Source: Ophioceras dolichostomum
Taxonomy: Eukaryota > Ascomycota > Sordariomycetes > Magnaporthales > Ophioceraceae
DNA length: 48,146 nucleotides
Reading direction: 5' to 3'
Assembly (NCBI GenBank): GCA_003049485.1
Contig: PYST01000301.1
Coordinates: 1 to 48,146, forward strand
The position numbers were made by a program, and so were the translations under genes. Positions 1-10,537 of this stretch are shown here, one piece after another. Position 1 is the stretch's first letter; every line of letters starts with the position of its first letter. Below the pieces are notes generated by a model. The model saw nothing but the letters and a program-made list of their open reading frames with translations. It was not told the DNA's origin and ran no database searches.

Positions 1-3000
1 GGGTGTGCTCGTCTGGAAACTATGGAGATAATTCTAACTGCTATTTGAACGCGTGATCACTTTCTTAGGGTTTGGGGCTTGTTTCGATATAGGTACTTAC
101 GTTGATGATGAAGTGAACTATGGAGTATTGGTGTTTGATTGAGACGGGGGCTCCGGCTTTGCGTGCGTGTGTGGGAATAGCCGCGAACAGACGTATCGAC
201 AGTGTCAGTGTATGTCTTCGGTTCATCAGACAACACTCCGAGCGCAGGAGGGATACGGCCAGTATGCCAGCCGACCTGCAAGGCGACCAGCCAGCCAGCC
301 AGCCGGCCCACCGGCTAGAAGAACTCCCAGTGAGTGACACGCACGCGGGTCCCGGCGAGAGCCTTGGGTTGGTTGCTCCTCTAGCTGAGTTGGTTACCTA
401 TCTCGTCGGCGACGGGAACATGCATGCATGCGGCTCTCCTACCAGCCCAGCTACGGTCGTGACTGATGAGTTCCCTATCTTGCCGGGCCCGGCCGAGGGA
501 GTCCGAGAGGCCTAAGATGCCAAGACGCCGACAGACAGAGCCTCCTGAAGTCACCCATGCTTGCTCGGGCCCTTGGCACATATGGACATCGATACCAACC
601 TACCTAGGTACCTTAGATACGTGTCGGATGGGGCCCGGGTCTGCTGGGTCTCAGCTGGGCTGGGCGCTCACTGTCCGGGGCCCACACCTTCTGAAACTAT
701 CGAAAAAGAATACGGTGTGTTGTTTAGTCTGTGGTGATACACGTGTGTCGGGCTTGAGCTGTGGAGTGCATGCGCTACGTGCGTGCGTCTGAGTTCCCTT
801 GGTATCTTCGGAGCCACGGAGGTTAGGTGGCTGACTGGTTTCTTTCGGGTTTGGTGTACGGATCGTATTTTTTCCTCCCTCCTTCCATCCCTGCCTCCCT
901 GCTGCTAGCGCCGTGGGTCGTTGGTTTTACGTGACTATCACGGAGCCGCGATGATAGGCAATGGTAAGTTTGAGAGGTTAGTGGGTCGGGAGCAGGCGGT
1001 GATGCGCTGTCAGAGGAGAGGTGGGCGTTCGTGGTGATCACTGTGGCTATTGTGACGGACACCGAGAGGCACTATTTGTGCGACAAGGAAAGTGATGGAT
1101 GGGATATGTCGTCGGTGAGTCTCTGTCCCGTTCCTGCATGTGCGCAGATGCAGTCGGGACAGGACCTACAGGACAGCTGCTTGGCACATTCTGCAATGTC
1201 AAGGCAGGTCGGGGGAGATACGGGAAGAGGTTGCGATGAGCAGGCTACTGCTACTGTAGGCCGTCTGTGTTACCAGTACCATGAAAGCAGCGCAGCGGGA
1301 CGGAGCGTCGCGGGGGGGAACAGTGCAGTGCAGCGCAGCTTCTCTGTCTCCGCGGGCGTGAGCACCTATGCGTGCGTATGCGTGCGCAGCTACGTGCGTG
1401 CGTGTGTGCTTGCATCGCTGCCAATGGGAAAGATCAGGTCTTACTTCGGACAATATTTTCGGCCTCCGATCACGACTGAGAGAAAGAAACAAGAAAGGTC
1501 CTATCAATGCGATGATGATCCGTGAGACCCAGCTCAGCAAAGGCCCCTCCCCTTCCCTTGGTGACACTAGCTTGACCCGGCTCGGTGATTTGCGAGAGCG
1601 GGACGGGACGGAAGATAATAGGCACAGAGGATAGATAGGGCGGTGAGGTTTCAATATCTTGACGTTCAAAAGATACGAAGTTACCTGAGGTGCAAACGAC
1701 GCGGTAAATACCAGGATCATGTCTTGGAGATCTCTCGGCGCTGGCTGTTCGGGTCTAGGCATCGCACAAGACAGGGGATTAAGGGGTCAAGCCAGGGAGA
1801 TCCTCGGAGGGTTCGTGCGCGCTGGACCACAATTGCGGGTTCGGGTTCCAGCGGGTTCTGGGCGGCATCGACAGCGTCTTGGGTTGGGGGACGATCGTTG
1901 CTAGAATCAAGGTTTTGTCCTGTCGACAGCCTCAAATTCGTGAGTCAATTCGTCTGCAGCTCTCTTCGTATTCCTGCCGACTCTTTTGCTTCGCTGGCTT
2001 TTCTTTGCATTCTAGCTCTGCTTGCTAACGCATGTCCTGCATGCCGCCATCAGTCTTCCAAAGGAGCTGGAACCCTCCCTGGAAAAGCTGGTTGGTCAGT
2101 GTGCATTTTGGGGGCGGATAGCTGCTGCTCCATCGTGGGTTCAATTTTCTTGCTTCGCCTCCTCCGAGCTCTTTCATGCCCAGTTCCTGTGTCGTGTCTC
2201 TCCTCTTTTTCCAAGTTCGGAACATGTACCCACCTAACTCTAGGGCGACCTATTTCCGCTTGATATGGTTTCAGGATCTTTTCTTTTCTTATTCTGCTAT
2301 TTTCTTTCCAGGTCGGGAGGCATTTAGCTCATCGTTTTGCTTTTCCGAGGAAGCTGTTGGTGATGGATCTTTTCGTATCTGCAATCCTGAGACTTTTTTG
2401 GTCGACTGGCTGGCTGATGTTCCCAGCGGCTGGTTACTAGCGGCTCCATAGTCTGGAAGATCACGAATTCGATGTTGATCCCTCTCCTTTTCCCTCCCTT
2501 TCCCTCTGTCCTTCTGTTGTGTCTCAAGAGAAGAGAAAGTTGGTGCTCCGACATGCCGAGAGGCCTGGCGTGATCGCCATTGCGGGCTGGATTGGTTGTC
2601 AACTTCATGTGGCCCATTCAGCCGGACGCATGCGGCCCATTCCTCGTGTCAGGTCCCGCAGGAAGCACGAAGGACGTGGGTTAGAAGTAAAACGGACACA
2701 GAGCGCACGGCACGACGCGGATCAGCCCGTACAGAGCATCTATTCCGAACTTGTTGTTGCTGCGAAAATGTTCAGCTTCTGTCCCATCTACCGCCGCCGC
2801 TAGGGCCGGTGCCTCCTGGACCTGCTCTTGCCACCACCAACCGCCCTTCCTTGTTGGCTCGTTGAGGTTACGGACGCCGCCGCCTGAAAAAACCGTTAGA
2901 GTTTCCTGCGAGTTGTCGGATTTGACGTAGCATTGCATTTGCCGGATTTGGGGTATTGGATTTTGCTCGAGCAGGGGGCTAATTGATGAGACAATGCGAA

Positions 3001-3885
3001 TGCTCCTTTCGTCCTTCCCATGAACAGGAAAGAGACACGCCACCTCAGGCACGGTAGTCCTAAACAGGCTGTGACCAGTATCATTTTGCAATTTCCATTA
3101 CCACCCAACAGAGGCACTTTGGGGGGTTGGTCGGTCGGTTCTTGACCTTATTCTGTCTGCTTGCAGTGTTCTACCCCGTCCACCGTATTGCCCGGGTTGC
3201 ATGGACACGACATTCCACTCCAAAAGGTCCCAAAAAGTCTAGCAGGACACACACTAGGGCCGGTGGATTTGGTCCGTAGCGTTCAGGTCCAGGAGGTCAG
3301 GTCAGGTTCGGAGGTCGGGTCGGGTGCCTCAAAAGTGATGCTGTGCATCTGTTGCTCCTTATCTCCCACTCTCTGTTCCCATTGTGTCTCTATTCCGTGC
3401 TTCACTGCTTGCCTTCTCGCTGCGATTCATATCCTGCCGTCGTCGTACCAAGACTCAAGTAACGAGAGGGTGGAGATGATGATTGTCCCATCCTGATAGG
3501 AGAGTTCTGGTCTGGGGAGGCACTAGCCTTTGGCCTCTTGTTTTATCAAGGCTGCTGTCCGACGCTCGTTTTTCTTCAGAATCGTCTGTCGAGGAGGACG
3601 AGGGTTAGACACCGCGGGTCCTGCGATGTTGGAGGTCCTCGCCCGTTTATCGACTTCCTCGATCCCCCGAGTTCACTCGTTCTTCGCTCATCATCACTTT
3701 TATCCAGCAGCTTCGTCTGCCCAGCCACTGCTCTTTTTCTTTGCATCTTCGAGGTTGTCAAGCTCCCCATCAGGTTGTACGTCGTTCGCTACTCCGGTAT
3801 TCATCACCAGGGACCATTTGCCATACTAGGAGTCCAGGGAGCATCGGGACATCGACTAGACCTAGCACGAGGCTGTTTGGACACA
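1..3885. other. No supported gene; intergenic or long leader
   Basis: Open frames in this stretch are short, mostly start at non-ATG codons, have no recognisable domain and are not confirmed by plausible splice partners. The sequence is mixed, with CT-rich patches near 2460-2515, 3340-3430 and 3660-3740. The last few hundred bases presumably hold the promoter and leader of the fasciclin gene that starts at 3886. One palindromic CCTAGG-type microsatellite piece lies near 598-615. I see no tRNA or transposon signature. Confidence 0.6.
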
Positions 3886-5412
3886 ATGAGACTATTCCAG
3901 ACGACTTCTGCGCCAAGGCTATTATTGCCTTTGGCCCTGACGACGGCGCCTTTTTTCAGCCTCTGCGCTGCACAGAACCGGCCGGCTGATCTGAACCAGG
4001 TGCTCTCAAGCAAACCAGAGCTTTCGATATTCTGGAGCTTAGTACAGGTACGTCCATATCAATTCCACTGAGCGTCCTGGCGTCCCGGCGTCCCAGCATC
4101 CCGGGGTCTCGGCGTGCCGGGGTCTTGGCGTGCCGGGGAGCGACCGGACCGATCTGGATGCCAAGCATCAGAAGAGCCACTGGCTAACCGGCATCATCCG
4201 TTCAGAACAACACGGACTACCTGTTCCAGCTCCCAACCGTGGGCGGCGTAACTGTAAGTCGAGTAGTTCCTTCAGCCACCCCAACTGACTGATGAACAGT
4301 GCCCCAGCATCACTCTCCCCGAATCTCTACCTAACTCGCACGCAACTCCCATCACCTAGGTCATCGCGCCGAACAACGACTCCTTCGCGCGGATCCAAAA
4401 CTTCGACCCCAAGAACACCACCAAAGTCAACGCCCTGCTAGAGTACCACACGCTCCTGGGCACCTACCTCACCTCCACCCTGGCCGAGGGCGCCACCGTA
4501 TACGCCACCTCGAAGCTGACCGACCGCCGCGCCACCAACGTGACGGCCGGCCAATCGGTGCTACTCAACAAGGAGCGCGGCGGCAACGTGATCGTCACCT
4601 CGGGCGCCGGCTCGCGCTCCACCCTGGTAGACCCAGACCTCGTCTTCTCCGGCGGCGTGGTCCACGTCGCCGACGCGCTGCTCACCGCGCCGCAGCGCCT
4701 CGAGACGACGGGCCTGACGGCCTACAAGGACCTCACGGCGTTCGTGTCGGCCCTCTACGCCGCAGACCTGATCCCCCAGTTCGCCGACTCGGCGGATGTC
4801 ACCATCTTCGCCCCGCAGAACGCGGCCTTCCAGCTCCTGGCGGGAACGCTCACGGCGCTCGACCGCGCGAGCCTCGCGCGCGTCATGAGCTACCACCTGG
4901 TGCCCGGTAAGGTGCTGCCCGCGTCGTCCCTGACGAACGGGAGCCGCCTGACGACGGCGGCGGACGGCGCGCGCGCGATGCTGGGCGTGTACAGGTCCGG
5001 GAACAACATGTGGCTGGGAAACGCGAAGGTCTTGCAGCCGGATGTGCTGATCGCCAACGGTGTCGTGCACATCGTGGACAGCGTGCTGAACCCCGACACG
5101 TCGCCGGGGTACGTGCCGAACCCGGAGATAGACCTGCAGCCGCCCGCGTTCGCGGTCAGTGGTACGATGACGAGCACGGGGGCGAGGGCGCCGACGCCGT
5201 TCACGAGCGCGCTGCCGTGCAGTGTGAGCTGTCCTGTGTCGTCGACGAGTACGACTGAGAGCTCGACGAGGACGACGAGTAGCGCGGGGGTGAGGACGAC
5301 GAGCAGTCAGGGGGGAGGGGCTGGGGCTGGGGGGCCGAGGTGTACGGGCGCTGTCGTGGCCGTCGCTGCTGCTGTTGCTGCTGGTGTTGGTGGGATGTAC
5401 GGGGTCGTGTAA
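3886..5412 (+). CDS. Secreted, probably GPI-anchored fasciclin (FAS1) domain protein
   Basis: Model: exons 3886-4047, 4206-4253 and 4360-5412, joined in phase by introns 4048-4205 (GTACGT...CAG) and 4254-4359 (GTAAGT...TAG), giving 420 residues. The start begins a signal peptide: Arg near the N-terminus, a Leu/Ala-rich core, and CAAQ at about residues 27-30. Two FAS1 domains follow. The first covers about residues 35-180 (VIAPNNDSF near 71, VVHVADALL at 170-178). The second covers about 193-315 (VTIFAPQNAAF near 217, YHLVPG at 248-253, GVVHIVDSVL at 304-313). A Ser/Thr/Gly-rich stalk and a hydrophobic Ala/Val/Gly tail (about 397-420) suggest a GPI signal. Fungal FAS1 proteins of this plan sit at the cell surface and are linked to adhesion; that role is family knowledge and not shown here. 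Intron 1 is mostly an 8-bp minisatellite. The gene stands alone. Confidence 0.93.
4072..4138 (+). repeat. 8-bp minisatellite inside fasciclin intron 1
   Basis: About eight imperfect tandem units of an 8-base motif (GCGTCCTG, GCGTCCCG, GCGTCCCA, GCATCCCG, GGGTCTCG, GCGTGCCG, GGGTCTTG, GCGTGCCG) fill much of the 158-nt intron 4048-4205. The repeat sits between the donor and the branch/acceptor region and should not affect the reading frame. Confidence 0.85.
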
Positions 5413-6083
5413 GGGCGGGGGGCCTTTTGAGTGGACGACCCGTTCGCTATTCCGGTGCCAATACGCCGTGTCTCTCCTTTTTCTTTTACCCCCTCCCCCT
5501 GGGTTAATGTCCCTTCGACTAGGAAACTTGTAATAATCCATTATGGGTAAGGTGGGAAGGTACCTGGGAAGGTGCCCGATATGCCTTCGCTGGTCGGAAA
5601 GGTATAACAGCTACTGGGCTTTGTGGCTTTGAAACGAGCGAAGAAAAGATGGGAGTTTGTCTCAGTCAGTCAGTCACGCATCTATCATTGCATTCTGGAG
5701 TATTATCCGGCGTCGGCTCTTGGGTAGCTGGTTTGGTCCAATAGGTACCTTAGTTTGGTTCAGCATTCGAATACATACCGCCTGTTGTGTTTCAGGCTGT
5801 GGGTTGTTGTCGATCGCTTCTCGAGGTAGCATCCGACCAGTTGTTGTAATGTTTTGCGTCATCAGTTTTCTGCTGCCATGTCATGTGCCAAGGTCGGCGG
5901 ATGCCCGCCACGCGACACAACGGCTTCAGAGCGCCAAAAGAAAAGCCGCCATATATAGATAGAACACTCCTTTTAGCTCGTCGTAGACTATCCCTCTCGC
6001 GGTTGGCGAAGCCTTGTGAAGCCTCAGGTACCCGCTCGCCGACCCAAGGTTTCTGGCCAATGGGAATGAGTGAATGTGTGTGG

Positions 6084-6120
<37 letters not shown>

Positions 6121-6576
6121 GGCCGGTCAGCTGGAGTCGGTAGTTTGGCTTGGAAGGAAAAGCATGGAAGACCCGGGACTCCGCCGAGCGGTTCGGAAGC
6201 AGACGTCGACGAGGATTGAGGGTTGACAAGTTGGCCCCTGAGTGTCACTCGGGAGTTCTGAGAGGTCCGCTCGGGGCACCTAGAATTTCTCCAGAGCACG
6301 AACTGGGCGGTGGAGCGTAATGTTAGGGGCAGCGTATGGTACAAGTGTAGGTAGGCAATTATTGCTTGCTGAAATACTGTTCTGTTTTTACACGCTAGTC
6401 GCTACGCTATTATAAGTACAGTTCAAGGAAACTAAAAACTACAAAAAGAAGAATAAACTCCAGAACGAGGGGTCTCAGTCTGCCACTGGTGTTATCGGTG
6501 GCAATTCGGCTGACACAAAGGAAAGATGCCGGTCTGTAGTGATTTGCGTGGCCATGGAGGACGAGGTTCATGTTGC
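5413..6576. other. Intergenic between convergent genes, no gene seen
   Basis: This is the space between the stop of the fasciclin gene (+) and the stop of the small coiled-coil gene (-), so it should hold both 3' untranslated regions. Open frames here have no family signature. The only structured element is the compound dinucleotide repeat at 6075-6120. Confidence 0.6.
6075..6120 (+). repeat. Compound (GT)n(GA)n microsatellite
   Basis: A run of alternating GT/TG with one interruption passes directly into a run of about ten AG dinucleotides ending at 6120. It lies in intergenic sequence downstream of both neighbouring genes. Confidence 0.95.
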
Positions 6577-7180
6577 TTAGATGCCGTGGCCTGTTGAGAA
6601 GCAAGCAGCGTCAGTAATGATGTCTAGGGCACCAACGAGAAGAGTAAATGGTACGTGGGGGTAGGAGAAACATACGACCAAGCGGCTTGGCCCTCTTAGA
6701 GACCTCACGAGCATGGTACTGCTTGATCTTGGCGCGACGGGCCTCCTCCTTGGCCTCGAGCTCAAGCTTGCGGACATGCTCACGAGCATCGCGCACCTCG
6801 CGGCGAGCGATCTCGAGGACGCGGTCGGCCTCGACCTCAGCGTTCTCGGCGCTCATAACGCGCTCCCGGGCAGCCACGATGGACGGGTCCAGATTGCCGG
6901 CGTCGTCGTTGCCGTTGCCGAAGGTGCGGTGCAGGAGCGACCGATGGCGGCTAGGCGTGCTGCTCGCGTCCGAGGAGCGCCGGAAGAGACCCCCGCCGGA
7001 CGTGTGGCGGGTGGAGGAGGTCTCGCGAGTGCTGGCAGTGGCTGCCGATGGGGCCGGCGACGGGGACCGCCTGCGGCCGAAGAGGCCGGTCCTCTGGTGG
7101 CGCTCCTCCTCGACGACTGGGGTCGGAGTGGCCACAACTTCCTCCTTGGGAGGCTCGGTGGTGCGAGAGAAGAGAGGCAT
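6577..7180 (-). CDS. Small fungal coiled-coil protein ending in LGRHGI, function unknown
   Basis: Two coding exons on the minus strand, 7180-6676 and 6590-6577, joined by intron 6675-6591 (GTATGT...CAACAG), give 172 residues. The last coding exon is only 14 nt; it completes an Arg codon and adds His-Gly-Ile and the stop. The N-terminal half (about 1-90) is low-complexity Ser/Arg/Pro-rich with GLFGRR and GGLFRR motifs. The C-terminal half (about 100-160) is a highly charged helix rich in Glu, Ala, Arg and Lys, probably a coiled coil, followed by a basic KRAKPLGRHGI tail. I recall small ascomycete hypothetical proteins with this layout and a conserved GRHG-like end, but I know no function. The basic Ser/Arg-rich N-terminus could bind nucleic acid or membrane; that is speculation. 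The 14-nt exon is the least certain part, although in-frame splicing into the recalled ending supports it. Confidence 0.78.
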
Positions 7181-8875
7181 GTTTGGTACCGATGTTTGAA
7201 GGTGTTGGTCTCAACGGATAAGTAGGTCTGATGTGACGATGATGCTGAGGACGACGATGAAGTCTGGCTGTGCGAAGATACCAAGACAAGAGGCAAAGGC
7301 TTGAGGAGCAAGCGAGGGGAAGGGAAACGAGGCATATGTATTTCACTTGATTCCTCGATGTGCTTGCCAAACTGGCTTACACGCTGGCTCCATCGTCATC
7401 AAATCACTTAGCGGCTCTGAGGCTTCCCAGCGTGCCGTGACTGATACTGCGTCATCCCTGAGTTTGGTTGGTGGTTTGCCCTGTGATCGGCGCCTGTGAC
7501 GTCAGGGTGGTGGTTCTCCAGCTCCAAGGCTCCACCGATTTGAGCCAATTAGCGCCCTCTAGTGACAAAAGTGGAACTCCCTGAAGCTCTGAGCTTTAGC
7601 GCAGGTATGTAGGTGTATGCAGGGACCTGAATCCTTGGCCAGCCAGCGAGCCAACTCGCCAACTCGGAGAGTCGAACATCCTGAGACCATTATGCCATCG
7701 TACATTCCTTGCGGAAGCTGATTTGATGATGGCATCTCCTGTTGCATCATCTTGCCCAAAGTCTCATTAGCTTGCCTGGTGGACACAAATTAAGCTCCGC
7801 ACAGCCACGCGGGGATCACTTCAAGCAGCAGCTAGTAGCTAGACAGAGAGCCTGCGTAAGATGGCTCGAGGATGGTCAGAAGGTGTTGAAAGAGATTTTG
7901 CATGTCGTAAGCCATATATGCAGTCATAGGCCCCATGGTAGGATGCCAGAGGCAGAAATGAGAGCAGAAAGTACGATAAATCGCGGGCTCTGGTTGGGGA
8001 GCAAGACTTGCAACAACACTTGACCTTTCGACCATGCGGGTCCGCCCGCCTGCCATCTCATCTTCAAGGAGCTTACTCGCTCGATTTGCTGATCAGTCAG
8101 TGGTCGCCGCAACTTTGCGCTTGGGAATCAACAAAATGATGATTGGACCTGGGGTTTGTTTGACGGCGTGTCCGATGGAGAACTAGGAAGTGGACGCTCG
8201 TCAAAGTTTCAGCGGTTCGGCGACCACTCTCGTGTGTGGTGCGTCTTCAGTACGAGCACGACGATGGAATGGCGGGAAGGGAACGAGATGAACTTGGGAG
8301 GCGCGGAGCTGCAGAGAGACGGCCCAGACCTCGCGCCGTGCTCGAGGCTGAAACCTAATATCACGCCATAGGAAGTGGCTGTCGTCCTTGAACTCGTATT
8401 CAAAACGAAAACAACTGGACAAAAAGGGCTTTGCGTCTGTTGTTGCAGTGAGATGTCGGATGAATCTCAGACTGAGGGAAAAGAAGTTCTCGAAGACGTG
8501 AGTTGATTGATGCAGGGTCCAATTGAATGGGGTGGGTAAGCTGGCAAGCACGGACCACCCAGAGCTCAAGTGGGGTCTGCCCACGTGATTGTGCCTGTTG
8601 GTAGTAAGTTGCAGGTCGCGTCAGTAATTTTTTGGTCGCGTTTCAAAGGAGGAAGCTCATTGATCTGTCAAACCACCAACCAACCAACGCCTGACCAGCG
8701 TTGCGACTCCCGGCCGCCTATCACTGCCGTCAGATCATATTCTTTCCTTTCTTCTAGTCGAATCGAGGCGCCTCTGTTTTATCCTTCAATAGGCGCTTGT
8801 ATTCGTGCCGGAGCATATTACTCATTCCGCTGTTTTTTGGTTGCTTTTCTTTGAGTGGTAGCATTTCTTTCCAAC
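7181..8875. other. Divergent promoter region, no gene seen
   Basis: This interval lies between the 5' end of the small coiled-coil gene (-) and that of the RNPS1-like gene (+), so it should carry both promoters. CT-rich sequence around 8730-8870 directly precedes the RNPS1-like start and looks like a typical filamentous-fungal leader. No open frame in the interval has a domain I recognise. Confidence 0.6.
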
Positions 8876-10366
8876 ATGCCATCCAGATCTCGATCCCGCG
8901 ACGACTACCGGTCTCGATCCCCGCTCTCAGATCGTTCGCGCGATTTCGATGACGACCGCAGATCCCCTCGCCCTAGACGGGCCTCGTCACGCGGCCGGTC
9001 GCGAACGCCGCTATCACGACATTCCCGCTCGCCGACCCCCCGCCGCAACGGCGGCGGCGGCGGAGGAGGAGGTGGTGGTGGCAGATACTATGACAGTCGC
9101 AGTCGTAGTCGCAGCCGTAGCCGCAGCCGCAGCCGCAGCCTGAGTCGCAGCCCCAGTCGTGACCGTGACTACAGAGGAAGGAGTGAGAGCCCAGCGGCTC
9201 GGAGCACCAAGGTCAGTTGGCAATGGGTTATGTGATATGGGACATGGGAACGAGTGGGGGGGCGGGCGGCGCCGTTGCCAGAAGCTGGAGCCGTGATTAT
9301 CATCACCATCATCATCACGGGCCGGCAAAATGGGCCGGCCCCGGCACTGCGCCAGCTGTGCCGCCCCCCAACCAAGACTCTGGCGAACTTGCGGTGTGCA
9401 AACAGGCAAACAGAGACTTACTAACTCTCCGACTTATCGAAGTAGATCGTCGTGGAGCGGTTGACCAAGAATATCAACGAGAGCCACCTGCGAGAGATCT
9501 TCGGCCAGTACGGTCAGATTCGCGATCTGGACCTACCATTCAACCGCCAAAGTCAGTAGTTTGGTTCTTGTTTTAGCAGTGTGCCCATTATTTCATGGCT
9601 GCCTGTGGCTGCCTTCCCACCTCATCATATCTCGTTCTTCTTGCTTCCGCTCCCTTGCGTTCCTTCGTTCCTCCTCTTGCCCTTTCGGGGGCTAGGACCC
9701 GCGGGCCTCGAAATCTGGTCGCTGCTGCACCCCAACTTTACGCCCCCACAAGGCTCCCGTAGCATGAGGCTGACTTTCGGGAATCAAATCTTACGCGCTA
9801 CACGCGCATGATTTTTTCCTCTTGGCTATTACACAGGCAACACGAACCGCGGCACAGCATACATTCTGTTCGTCCGCGAAGCAGACGCCGAGGCCGCGAT
9901 AGCGAACATGCACGAGGGCCAGATCGATGGAAATACTGTTAATGTCTCCATCGTGCTGCCACGTCGCAAGTTCTCACCCGGCCCGCCCGTCGCCCGCCGC
10001 GGGAACCCGCACATCGACCCGCGGCACATCATGCAAGCTGCGCGTGTTGGTGGACTCGCGTCATCTGCTGGTGGTTCTGCTGCTGCTGGGGGTGGCTCGG
10101 GCAGTCGTGGCGGTGGCGGCGGTGGCGGCGGTGGAGGTGGAGGAGGAGGTGATCGTGGGTCTGGTCGTGGTGGGCGCCATCGTTCCGATCTGTACCGGCC
10201 TCGCTCTGCTTCGCGAAGCAGGTCTAGATCCCCACTCCAGGACGGGGGTGCAGCGGGTGGTGGTGGTGGTGGTGGTGGTGGTGGTGGATATCGCAGCCGA
10301 TCCAATTCACCCTACTCAAATCGGTCGGAATCTCGGTCCCGGAGACGAGCCGGTGGCGGCGGCGGT

Positions 10367-10407
<41 letters not shown>

Positions 10408-10537
10408 ACGCCGGAGCATCAGTCGTGATAGCTATAGCAGCTATGATAGACGGAGTCGGTCCCGGTCTCTGAGTCGTGGTCGAGGAGGTGGAGGTGGAGG
10501 TGGAGGCGGAGGTGGAGGAGGTCGTGGCCATCGATGA
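8876..10537 (+). CDS. RNPS1-like SR/RRM RNA-binding protein
   Basis: Exons 8876-9211, 9446-9551 and 9837-10537, with introns 9212-9445 (GTCAGT...TAG) and 9552-9836 (GTCAGT...CAG), give 380 residues. Residues 1-112 are an RS domain with SRSRSR runs and one poly-Gly tract. A single RRM spans about 113-190, with RNP2-like IVVERL at 113-118 and RNP1-like RGTAYILF at 152-159; HEGQIDGNTVNV follows. The rest (about 205-380) is Gly-rich and RS-rich. The order RS, RRM with GQIDG, then an RS/Gly tail matches RNPS1 (RNA-binding protein with serine-rich domain), a nuclear factor of the ASAP/PSAP and exon-junction complexes acting in splicing and mRNA surveillance. An upstream in-frame GTG exists, but the ATG in the CCAACATGCC context is the natural start. 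The long glycine runs are codon-homogeneous and probably length-variable. Confidence 0.92.
10256..10525 (+). repeat. Coding glycine-codon repeats of three separate types
   Basis: Within the last exon of the RNPS1-like gene there are three glycine tracts. One is a pure GGT run from 10256 to 10285. The second is a GGC-dominated run roughly 10351-10408. The third alternates GGA and GGT at roughly 10486-10525. Each tract is nearly homogeneous in its codon choice, pointing to separate slippage expansions. Confidence 0.85.

Noticed and set aside
4561..5541. 326-codon Arg-rich minus-strand frame opposite the fasciclin gene
   Set aside because: GC-rich coding sequence with G/C third positions creates long antisense Arg/Ala frames. 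The plus strand shows two clear FAS1 domains.
7640..7720. Minus-strand sequence with an A-box-like TGGCATAATGG followed by GTTCGACTC, resembling tRNA promoter boxes
   Set aside because: The boxes are only about ten bases apart and no acceptor, anticodon or T stem can be paired, so no cloverleaf is possible. A chance match or a scrambled fragment is more likely.
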